Below, one piece after another: positions 47,626 through 55,553 of a stretch of 64,000 nt of DNA. The DNA is from an uncultured Cellvibrionales bacterium (GTDB taxonomy: Bacteria > Pseudomonadota > Gammaproteobacteria > Pseudomonadales > Dasaniaceae). The position numbers and the translations under genes were made by a program. Position 1 is the first letter of the stretch; every line of letters starts with the position of its first letter. The DNA lies in assembly GCA_913019905.1 (NCBI GenBank), contig CAJVZD010000021.1:1-64000 (forward strand). The letters are read 5' to 3'. The notes beneath the pieces are model-generated. The model made no database searches. It was not told where the DNA came from and saw only the letters and a list, made by a program, of their open reading frames with translations.

Positions 47626-48708
47626 TTAGATTTTTTCGTACGATATTGGATATTGCATTGTCGCATAGAACAAACCTCCTTCCAATTTGGTGACAAGCCC
47701 CGCCTTTGAACCGTATAAGGCCTGTAATCGTCGATGGATATTATCCAGTGCCAGGCGGTTCCCCTCGTGAGACGCGTTAGGCTTTTCTAGCTGATCGAGC
47801 ACCGGATTAGTTACCGATATCGTCAAAATACCCTGTTGATAACCAGCGGAAATTGTAACGGCTCCACCCTGGGGCAGGGGCTGAATACCGTGGTAAATCG
47901 CATTTTCCAGTAAGGGTTGCAGCGACAAGCTGGGAATTTTTATTGCCTGTGGTACATCGTCAACTCGCCAGTCTACACGCAAACGCTCGGCAAGCCGTAA
48001 CTGTTCGATGCGTACGTAACGGCGACATAGTTCCAGCTCTTCAGCAAATGTCACTTCAGTTTCCACCTCAGCGAGACTGGCCCGAAACAAGCCGGCCAAA
48101 TCCTCAACAGCGGTTTCAGCAGCTTGCTGGTCTACCGCGATAAGGCTGGCGATAATATTCATACTGTTAAAAAGAAAATGCGGGCGTATTCTCGATTGCA
48201 AGGCTTGAATGCGCGCCTGTAATTCGGTTCGTTGACGCAATTGTAGCTGTTGAGTTAAATAGAAATATCGCAGCACGATGCCCGCAAGAACGGCACAGAT
48301 TAAAATGTGCGTCAGAATACGTTCTATGTCACTTACCCCGCTCCCGTTAAGCCCGCCGTTGATTAACCACTGGCCCGTTGCGCTCGTTAATGCAACGACA
48401 ACCAAAATCAGAAAATAACAAATACTGGCAGCCAGTGGCAGGGGCCATTCACTAAACCGTTGCCTGATTTGACACAACAAGGCAGCGCATAATAGAAAGA
48501 CCCACTGCACAAAGAGAGAAGTGAGAGAAAACGATTGCCAGCTAAAAGCAGCCAGGCCATTACTCGCTAACTCGAGCACAATCGCCAATAGTTCCGCGAC
48601 CAATACCAAAAACAACAGGGCCTGCACGTTACACAAATCCGGGATGAAAAATTCCCGAGCTATTTCTTGCTCGGAATCGCGTTGATGCTGATTAACGTTA
48701 GTGTTCAA
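47626..48708 (-). CDS. fimS: Sensor histidine kinase FimS/AlgZ
   Basis: A 360-residue LytS-type inner-membrane kinase, partner of AlgR. About six hydrophobic helices fill residues 28-165. The phosphoacceptor region reads RIRPHFLFNSMNIIASL and the ATP-binding part has LQPLLENAIYHGI. The final G-box is atypical for a histidine kinase (VTISAGYQQGILTISVTNPV), as in other AlgZ proteins. It is divergent from argH across 295 bp. Confidence 0.94.
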   Translation of the reverse strand: MNTNVNQHQRDSEQEIAREFFIPDLCNVQALLFLVLVAELLAIVLELASNGLAAFSWQSFSLTSLFVQWVFLLCAALLCQIRQRFSEWPLPLAASICYFLILVVVALTSATGQWLINGGLNGSGVSDIERILTHILICAVLAGIVLRYFYLTQQLQLRQRTELQARIQALQSRIRPHFLFNSMNIIASLIAVDQQAAETAVEDLAGLFRASLAEVETEVTFAEELELCRRYVRIEQLRLAERLRVDWRVDDVPQAIKIPSLSLQPLLENAIYHGIQPLPQGGAVTISAGYQQGILTISVTNPVLDQLEKPNASHEGNRLALDNIHRRLQALYGSKAGLVTKLEGGLFYATMQYPISYEKI

Positions 48709-48938
48709 TTGTTGTCACTTCCACAATAGGTTTTTGAGGGTCGAGTTGCGAAACAAACCATCGCTCCTTTCGTATTTCCGGCAACTGGGCAGCTAATAAC
48801 ATCTTTAGCGCAAAGTTGGAGATCTAAAAGAAAGCAGAAAATAAAACAATTCAAATTCTTCTACCACAACTGTAGGTTTACTATAGACCACCTTGTTTAG
48901 CTAAAGCGTATCGCGATAGCGAATCTTACACCAATACT

Positions 48939-48947
48939 TGCTATAAT
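48939..48947 (+). promoter_or_regulatory. Extended -10 promoter element before argH
   Basis: TGCTATAAT is a perfect TGn plus TATAAT extended -10 element, 57 bp before the argH ATG. No good -35 box stands upstream, as is allowed for extended -10 promoters. Confidence 0.55.
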
Positions 48948-49003
48948 CCGCCGGCATCAACTCAACCCGATTCCAATTATCATAGACGAAAAAGCGATTT
49001 CTC

Positions 49004-50401
49004 ATGACTGATCAGGACCACGCGATAAAACCCTGGGGCGGACGATTCTCCGAACCAACCGACGCATTTGTTGAACGATTCACCGCCTCTGTTCAGTTTG
49101 ACCAGCGCATGTACCATCACGATATCAATGGCTCATTAGCACATGCTCAAATGTTGACCAAGGTCGGCGTTCTTAGCAGCGATGAGTATTTGCAGATTCA
49201 ACAAGGGTTGGAAGATATTCGAACCGAAATACTAGCTGGTGAGTTTCAGTGGTCAATTACACTGGAAGATGTGCACATGAACATTGAGGCACGTCTTACT
49301 GACAAGATCGGCATAACCGGTAAAAAACTTCACACCGGTCGCTCCCGAAATGATCAGGTAGCAACCGACATTCGGCTGTACTTGAGGGATGAAATCGACT
49401 CGATAGCAAAAGACTTAACTCGACTGCAGGAAGGCTTAACAGAATTGGCTATCCAGCATGCATCGACGATTATGCCCGGTTTCACCCATTTGCAAACAGC
49501 ACAACCCGTAACGTTCGGTCACCATTTGTTGGCCTGGAACGAAATGCTCGAACGCGACTACGCCAGATTGATGGACTGCCGTTCGAGAATGAATCAATGC
49601 CCGTTAGGAGCAGCGGCTCTTGCCGGTACCACCTATCCCATTGATAGGGAAATGACGGCGCAACTGCTCGGTTTTGACTCTCCCACAGAAAACTCCCTTG
49701 ATTCTGTCAGTGATCGTGATTTCGCCATAGAGTTTACGGCGTTTTCAAGCTTAGTGATGACTCACTTATCCCGTTTCAGTGAAGAGCTGGTTCTTTGGAC
49801 TTGTGCCCAATTTAACTTTATCGATCTACCGGATCGTTTCTGTACAGGCTCCTCAATTATGCCGCAGAAAAAAAATCCGGATGTACCGGAACTTGTAAGA
49901 GGTAAAGTAGGGCGAGTCAACGGACACTTAATTTCATTATTGACGTTGATGAAATCACAGCCGCTGGCGTATAACAAAGATAATCAAGAAGACAAAGAAC
50001 CGTTATTCGACACTATCGACACCATTAAGGATTGCTTAAAAGCTTACGCCGACATGATTCCTGCCATTGTTCCTAATAAAGAAGTCATGCTTGAGGCGGC
50101 AAAACGTGGGTTTTCCACCGCAACAGATTTAGCCGATTATCTGGTACGTAAAGGCGTGGCATTCCGCGACGCTCACGAAGTTGTCGGTAAATCAGTTGCC
50201 TATGGTATTAAGGAGAACAAAGACCTGTCCGAAATGAGCTTGCAAGAGCTTCAACAATTCAGTGACATCATTGACGACAGCGTGTTTGACGTATTAACGC
50301 TCGAAGGGTCAGTGGCCGCCAGAGACCATATTGGTGGAACCGCCCCAGCGCAGGTAATAGCAGCTGCAAAAAGAGCCACTAATAAACTTAAAGCCCGTTA
50401 A
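49004..50401 (+). CDS. argH: Argininosuccinate lyase
   Basis: A 465-residue cytoplasmic enzyme that cleaves argininosuccinate to arginine and fumarate. It starts with [20 protein letters not shown], contains the substrate-binding [14 protein letters not shown] and the fumarase-superfamily signature [15 protein letters not shown]. Length and N-terminus match E. coli and Pseudomonas ArgH. It is monocistronic with its own terminator. Position next to fimS is as in Pseudomonas. Confidence 0.97.
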   Translation: MTDQDHAIKPWGGRFSEPTDAFVERFTASVQFDQRMYHHDINGSLAHAQMLTKVGVLSSDEYLQIQQGLEDIRTEILAGEFQWSITLEDVHMNIEARLTDKIGITGKKLHTGRSRNDQVATDIRLYLRDEIDSIAKDLTRLQEGLTELAIQHASTIMPGFTHLQTAQPVTFGHHLLAWNEMLERDYARLMDCRSRMNQCPLGAAALAGTTYPIDREMTAQLLGFDSPTENSLDSVSDRDFAIEFTAFSSLVMTHLSRFSEELVLWTCAQFNFIDLPDRFCTGSSIMPQKKNPDVPELVRGKVGRVNGHLISLLTLMKSQPLAYNKDNQEDKEPLFDTIDTIKDCLKAYADMIPAIVPNKEVMLEAAKRGFSTATDLADYLVRKGVAFRDAHEVVGKSVAYGIKENKDLSEMSLQELQQFSDIIDDSVFDVLTLEGSVAARDHIGGTAPAQVIAAAKRATNKLKAR

Positions 50402-50420
50402 TACTATTAGAATGGATAGC

Positions 50421-50458
50421 AATCCGGAGCCGGATATTTATACGACTCCGGATTTTTT
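50421..50458 (+). terminator. Rho-independent terminator of argH
   Basis: AATCCGGAG and CTCCGGATT form a 9-bp stem around a 16-nt loop, followed by more Ts. It is 20 bp after the argH stop codon. The sequence is symmetric enough to work only on the plus strand. Confidence 0.8.
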
Positions 50459-51044
50459 CACGCTCTATCAGAGGCTACCATAATCTTTTCCCGTGCCATC
50501 AGGCCCGTTGCCGCTTTATTTCCAGACGATCATCTCTCATCAGGACTACCTCAAGAAGGACTCGACGGTCGTCTCGTGCCGATCGACAGTGAGTTCAGAT
50601 AATCCTTTAGCAAAACAATCATTTCAGCGAAATCACGATTGCGCCCTCGGTAAATATTATTTGTACCAGACATCTTCTTTTTGCCATTACATCAACTGCG
50701 ATTTGCCTTTTTTCTTAAGATTACGGTAGCCTTACCCTCTACGCCATGACTATTGTCAGGCTGCCGGCCATTGGGTATATTAAAACAGCGTTCAATTTTC
50801 CACGCTGATAGAGTCAAAACATTCTGCTGGCCTTTACAGTATAAAGATCAATAAAACCTTCGCGATTTAATCACCCTGATTTGGCAATACAGCTACGGTA
50901 TAATTAATCTCTCGAGAAATAGGGTATAGACGATTATGTCAGGCCGGCCTCGCTAAAACTCAAGATGTGGGCATGATTGACTGGTTGACGAACCGTAAAT
51001 AAGACCCACCGACACACAATTGACTACCATTTTAGGATTTAACG
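50459..51044. other. 586-bp region between argH terminator and alpha/beta hydrolase
   Basis: It contains no clear gene. A TATAAT occurs at 50899-50904 but has no -35 at 16-18 bp. A 41-codon ATG frame on the minus strand near 50600-50680 is too weak to call. I see no RNA gene or repeat. Confidence 0.45.
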
Positions 51045-52040
51045 ATGACCAGAAAAACAGCCCACACACCGCCAGATATGGAAGCACCCGAAGCGGTAAT
51101 AGCCGATCGATTGTCCATCGATTCAGAAGATGATCCGCTCTACCACAGCGAAGCACCTTCGTCGACAATCATTACCCGACGTCCCGACTGGTTCAAAAAA
51201 GCGTTAGATCGCCCTTTTGAAGAAAAACATGTCGATGTTGACGGTTGCGATATCTGTTACATGGAATGGGGTGATAGTTCGAAACCGGGCCTGATATTTG
51301 TCCATGGCAACGGTGCACACGGTCGTTGGTTCCATTTCATAGCACCGCTTTTGACACATGACTTTCATGTAGTGAGCATGCACCTGTCAGGAATGGGTGA
51401 CAGTGGCTGGAGAGAGAAATACAGCCGCGAACAATACGGAGACGAAATAGTAGCCGTCTGCGAACACGCAAATCTCGGCCCGAAACCAATCGTTGTCGGC
51501 CACAGTTTTGGTGGCTTTGTCTCTGTAATAGCTGGACATCGCCACCCGGACAAAATTGGTGCTATTGTCCTCGCCGACTACTCAATCAAACCAAAAGAAA
51601 AACACGAAGAGTGGTTTCTAAACCGCCCCAAACCTCGACCGACTCGGGTATATGCAAGTTACGAAGATGCCCGCGCACGTTTTCGTCTGGCACCGCCGCA
51701 ACCCTGCGCCAACCAATATATTCTCGACTATATTGCCGGTCATTCGCTACGAGAAGTCGAAGACGGATGGACTTGGAAATTCGACCCGTCAATTTACTAT
51801 GGTTTTACAATAGGGGACGATCTAGAACAAATATATCGAGAAATGGCAGTGCCGGTAGCGGGAATTATGGGACAGTACAGCTGGAGTTCTGCAGCGGAAA
51901 CAATGGAACCTATGCGGGAGATGCGACCAGAAGCACCTTTATTCTGGATGCCCGATGCCAATCACCACCTTTTACTGGACCAGCCAATAGCCTTTGTTTC
52001 CACCTTAAAAGCGCTGTTTAGCGTTTGGCCTAAGCCTTAA
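51045..52040 (+). CDS. Alpha/beta-hydrolase fold enzyme
   Basis: A 331-residue cytoplasmic hydrolase. The oxyanion-hole strand is LIFVHGNGAHGRWF, the nucleophile elbow GHSFGG carries the serine and the catalytic histidine is in DANHHLLLDQP near the C-terminus. About 60 N-terminal residues are acidic and lie before the fold. It most resembles epoxide hydrolase / haloalkane-dehalogenase-like esterases, but the substrate is unknown. It is convergent with the MFS gene. Confidence 0.85.
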   Translation: MTRKTAHTPPDMEAPEAVIADRLSIDSEDDPLYHSEAPSSTIITRRPDWFKKALDRPFEEKHVDVDGCDICYMEWGDSSKPGLIFVHGNGAHGRWFHFIAPLLTHDFHVVSMHLSGMGDSGWREKYSREQYGDEIVAVCEHANLGPKPIVVGHSFGGFVSVIAGHRHPDKIGAIVLADYSIKPKEKHEEWFLNRPKPRPTRVYASYEDARARFRLAPPQPCANQYILDYIAGHSLREVEDGWTWKFDPSIYYGFTIGDDLEQIYREMAVPVAGIMGQYSWSSAAETMEPMREMRPEAPLFWMPDANHHLLLDQPIAFVSTLKALFSVWPKP

Positions 52041-52055
52041 ACGCGCCAATCTTTA

Positions 52056-52097
52056 TAGCCGTTGCGCACTTCCACAGGGCACGTCTCGCAACGGCTA
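52056..52097. terminator. Inverted repeat between convergent genes, possible bidirectional terminator
   Basis: TAGCCGTTGCG and CGCAACGGCTA make a perfect 11-bp stem with a 20-nt loop, 16 bp after the hydrolase stop and 24 bp before the MFS stop. There is no strong U-tract. The place fits a shared transcription end. Confidence 0.45.
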
Positions 52098-52120
52098 CTC
52101 TCCTAAAGCACCCGGCTTTT

Positions 52121-53344
52121 TTAATACGAGTCAGTCATGACTCGTACCTCTCGTACCAGCAATACGGCTACAGTCGGTAGAATAATCGTGATAGCAGCTA
52201 GATATAAGGTCAGTCTAAAACCAATAGCTTCGTATAAAAACCCTGCTGCGACAATACCCAATGGAGCGAGCACTATAGATCCGAGATGATCGTAGGCGCT
52301 AACGCGAGACAGCATATGTGAGGGGACTTTGTGCTGGAGCGTCGTATACCAAATTACCGCGAATATTTGTCCCGCAACTCCCGCGACAAAGGCGGTGACG
52401 ACCACCCAATAGACCGGGAGCAGTGCGGCTAACGCCAACGGTATTCCACTAAAGAAAAATACACAAACGGTGATAAATCGCATGGGGTATTTGACATTAA
52501 TCTTGATCGCGACCGCGCCACCGACAATCGTGCCTACACCAAAGCTACCCGCGATAAAGCCCCAATCGGTTGCTCCAGACATGTAGTCGCGGCTTACCGC
52601 AGGGCCAATCAATCCAAATACGGCTTCTATGGCCGCCACCACCAAAGAAAATTGCAAGACAATAGTCCACAACCAGGTGTGTGAAGTAAACTCCTTCCAA
52701 CCGAGCCGTAAATCCTCTAAGACCGACGCCTTCGCTGGCTGCGTTTGCGATTTTGGGTTTAGGGACAAAATCAATATGGCGGACACGCCGAACGAAACCG
52801 CATCAATCATCAGAGTTACCCCAGCGCCAAACAGGGCAACCAATACCCCACCCAACGCCGCTCCGCCAGCCATCGCACCGCTACGAGCGGAACCTAATAA
52901 TGCATTAATCGCCTGTAATTGATTTTTTTCACCCAATTGCACAATTAGACCGGTAGCCGCCGGAATATTAAGCGCTACGGCAATGCCATTCACCAGCATT
53001 AGTCCGGTTAAAAGAGGAACAGTGGCCAGGCCTGTGAGGAATAGCGCTGCCATGGAAAACTGAGATAACATTGCCAGGCAATCGGCAAATACCATTATCT
53101 TTTGCCGCGACGTACGATCAGCGAGTGCTCCGCCAATCAGCAATACAAAAATCGACGCAATAGTTGGTGCGGCTATGACTATTGCTGAGTCTTTCGCTGA
53201 TCCGGTGAGTTCAAGCACCCCAAACACCATCGCGATCGGCGCCATCGCAGTGCCCGTATAAGATGTTAAATAGGCAATAAACATCTTCCCAACATTCGGC
53301 TGGCGTAACAGAGATAAGCCTTCGCTAAGATTATTATCAGCCAC
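52121..53344 (-). CDS. MFS transporter, DHA3 / EntS-like
   Basis: An inner-membrane transporter of 407 residues with about 12 hydrophobic helices. The MFS loop 2-3 motif GGALADRTSRQKIMVF is clear. The overall order resembles EntS/DHA3-type exporters, which pump siderophores, macrolides or other small molecules. No biosynthetic cluster lies alongside, so the substrate is unknown. It is transcribed toward the alpha/beta hydrolase gene. Confidence 0.87.
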   Translation of the reverse strand: MADNNLSEGLSLLRQPNVGKMFIAYLTSYTGTAMAPIAMVFGVLELTGSAKDSAIVIAAPTIASIFVLLIGGALADRTSRQKIMVFADCLAMLSQFSMAALFLTGLATVPLLTGLMLVNGIAVALNIPAATGLIVQLGEKNQLQAINALLGSARSGAMAGGAALGGVLVALFGAGVTLMIDAVSFGVSAILILSLNPKSQTQPAKASVLEDLRLGWKEFTSHTWLWTIVLQFSLVVAAIEAVFGLIGPAVSRDYMSGATDWGFIAGSFGVGTIVGGAVAIKINVKYPMRFITVCVFFFSGIPLALAALLPVYWVVVTAFVAGVAGQIFAVIWYTTLQHKVPSHMLSRVSAYDHLGSIVLAPLGIVAAGFLYEAIGFRLTLYLAAITIILPTVAVLLVREVRVMTDSY

Positions 53345-53942
53345 AGAAGTCCTTCTAATAATATGGCGTCAGTCGGTCATAAACATAATAAATCGGCCAT
53401 TATTCAGCGCATTAGATGATGAGATCTTCGCTAAACAGATTGCAAATAGCTATTGTTTTTCGTTAGCCAGACCAAAAAAATGAAAACAAAGTAAGCAACA
53501 GGAGCGGTTATCGTTTGTTGGCGAAATCTGCTGCTTACTGGCGGTCAACTAATGGTTGTGATTCGGACCTATCGATGATGACCGTTCTGAATAGACCGCG
53601 AGCATTTGCCTCCGTCCACAGTAAATTATTGGCGATCGTGAACTTACGGTTCACATTCGTGTTTCCTCTGACGTCGCAGTTTTCCAAAACTCTATCGACC
53701 TTCTGATCGCAGCATGTCCTTAGCCAATCCTTAACAGCCTTGCGATCCGATTAGAAAGCTGACAGCGACGCATGGCTCGTGTCTTTTAGTAGAGGTAGCG
53801 AAACTCAGAGGTAATTACCCGGGTTGCGTTGGCTAACTTAACTGTCAAAAAATCGATTCTCGAAGCCACTGGAAATCAGCACCATTCTCAACCGCACTAT
53901 GACGGTTTATACCTGTCCAGCGGCTTTCGAGATGACTCAAAC
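53345..53942. other. 598-bp intergenic region
   Basis: It lies between the start of the MFS gene and the end of metY. On the minus strand the frame at 53535-53750 is open for 71 codons without an ATG start; its translation (for example ENCDVRGNTNVNRKFTIANN) is protein-like but unrecognised, so it could be a relic. No repeat or RNA is evident. Confidence 0.4.
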
Positions 53943-55208
53943 TTATGCAAGCGCTTGCGTTAAATCCGCGAGGATATCGTCTATGTGCTCGATGCCGACA
54001 GACAAACGAATCATTTCCGGCGATACCCCCGCTTCCTTTTGCTCTTGTTCATTTAATTGCCGATGTGTCGTAGAGGCTGGATGACAGGCCAGAGACTTCG
54101 CGTCTCCGATGTTAACGAGGCGCTTAAATAATTGCAGCGCATCGTAAAATTTCACACCTGCATCAAAACCGCCTTTTAAACCAAATGACAAAATCGACGC
54201 AGGCTTGCCGCCCATATACTTCTTCGCAAGAGCGGCATAAGGTGAGCTTTCCAGACCGGCATAACTTACCCACTCTACACTATCGTGCTGTTGCAGGTAT
54301 TCCGCGACCTTTAAGGCGTTCTCGGTGTGTCGCTCCATCCGCAAGGACAAAGTCTCTAATCCCATCAACAGCTGGAACGACGCCATTGGAGACAGCGCCG
54401 CGCCAGTATTGCGCAAAGGTACCGTGCGAGCTCGACCGATAAAGGCCGCCGCCTCAAAAGCCTCCGTATAAACAACACCGTGATACGCGGGCTCTGGCTG
54501 GTTTAACACCGGGAAGCGCTCTTTGTGTTCAGCCCACGGGAAATTTCCCGAGTCGACAATCATGCCTCCCAGCGTCGTGCCGTGACCACCGATATACTTT
54601 GTTAAAGAATGAACGACAATATCGACCCCATGACTAAAAGGTTTACACAAGACCGGGGTTGCGACGGTGTTATCAACAATGACGGGGACACCCTTCGCGT
54701 GAGCGGCACTTGCAATAGCGCCCAAATCAACAATATTACCGGCAGGATTGCCGATGCTCTCACAAAATACCGCTTTGGTTTTGTCATCAATTAAGGCCGC
54801 CAAACTCTCGGCACTATCGTCGGCGGCAAAACGTACTTCAATGCCCAATTTAGGCAACATATGTGCAAACAAGGTATAGGTTCCACCGTATAACTGCGGT
54901 GTCGATACAATATTATCGCCCGCTTCGGCAATGGTTAGTATGGCGTAGTTTATTGCCGCACTACCTGAACTAACAGCAAGTGCACCAACACCCCCTTCCA
55001 GTGCTGCGACTCGTTGCTCGAGAACGTCATTGGTCGGATTCATGATTCGACTATATATATTCCCCGGTACCGCTAAATTGAAAAGGTCGGCGCCGTGTTG
55101 CGCGTTATCAAACTCGAAGGCAACCGTTTGGTAAATGGGCGTCGCTACTGAGTGTGTGGTTGGGTCTGTTTCATAACCGTGATGAATGGCCAGCGTTTCA
55201 TCTTTCAT
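53943..55208 (-). CDS. metY: O-acetylhomoserine aminocarboxypropyltransferase (O-acetylhomoserine sulfhydrylase)
   Basis: A 421-residue PLP enzyme that makes homocysteine directly from O-acetylhomoserine and sulfide. Its N-terminus (IHHGYETDPTTHSVATPIYQ) and length (420-430) are those of MetY; cystathionine gamma-synthases are shorter (about 385). The PLP lysine is in VHSLTKYIGGHG and the C-terminal ACHPASTTHRQL is typical. AGGAAG lies 7 bases before the ATG. A 10-codon leader ORF precedes it by 39 bp. Confidence 0.95.
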   Translation of the reverse strand: MKDETLAIHHGYETDPTTHSVATPIYQTVAFEFDNAQHGADLFNLAVPGNIYSRIMNPTNDVLEQRVAALEGGVGALAVSSGSAAINYAILTIAEAGDNIVSTPQLYGGTYTLFAHMLPKLGIEVRFAADDSAESLAALIDDKTKAVFCESIGNPAGNIVDLGAIASAAHAKGVPVIVDNTVATPVLCKPFSHGVDIVVHSLTKYIGGHGTTLGGMIVDSGNFPWAEHKERFPVLNQPEPAYHGVVYTEAFEAAAFIGRARTVPLRNTGAALSPMASFQLLMGLETLSLRMERHTENALKVAEYLQQHDSVEWVSYAGLESSPYAALAKKYMGGKPASILSFGLKGGFDAGVKFYDALQLFKRLVNIGDAKSLACHPASTTHRQLNEQEQKEAGVSPEMIRLSVGIEHIDDILADLTQALA

Positions 55209-55247
55209 TTTATTCTTCCTGTTGAGTAGATTATTTCCGATTAAGGC

Positions 55248-55280
55248 TTATAAACGACAGTGTAAAGTGATATCAGCCAT
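55248..55280 (-). CDS. 10-codon leader ORF upstream of metY
   Basis: ATG at 55280 encodes MADITLHCRL and ends at TAA 55248-55250. It has a near-perfect GGAGG seven bases before its ATG, stronger than that of metY itself, so it is likely translated. It lies 39 bp before metY. The single cysteine near the end would suit translational sensing of cysteine supply, but that is inference. No terminator stem is evident between it and metY. Confidence 0.5.
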   Translation of the reverse strand: MADITLHCRL

Positions 55281-55488
55281 GAGCCAACCTCCATTAGCAT
55301 TTTGACCAGACCAAAGTGGAAGACGCTTCCAATGCAAGAAAGACGATGGCGCTTTTCAGCTGTTTCTGCACATTGGGTCTGCCACACCAATTCCCAGTTA
55401 CGCCATGCAAAATTTTCCCAATTAATTTAGGCCGTTTATTATCCTGAATCGCTACTCTCACGAATATGCTAAGCTTCATAAGCAGCCG

Positions 55489-55531
55489 AGGTTCTTTTTT
55501 TCAGCGTCATTATTAGCCAGAAAAAGAACCT
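55489..55531. repeat. 11-bp inverted repeat before cyaA
   Basis: AGGTTCTTTTT and AAAAAGAACCT are separated by 21 bases. The repeat ends 22 bp before the first cyaA ATG, so it could form a hairpin in the cyaA leader or be an operator for a dimeric regulator. It also lies just upstream of the metY leader in the opposite direction. Confidence 0.6.
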
Positions 55532-55553
55532 AAAGACCTCTTTCCCACCTATA

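Noticed and set aside
50493-50729. 78-codon ORF after argH
   Set aside because: No ribosome site and a composition unlike the neighbouring genes; it follows directly after the argH terminator.
55294-55479. 61-codon minus-strand ORF just before the metY leader peptide
   Set aside because: It has an ATG but no ribosome site, and no family is recognised. If real it would precede the leader ORF; kept only as a possibility.
55300-55480. SAM or SAH riboswitch upstream of metY
   Set aside because: Only a 6-bp hairpin was found; no conserved core of the known SAM/SAH riboswitch classes could be recognised.
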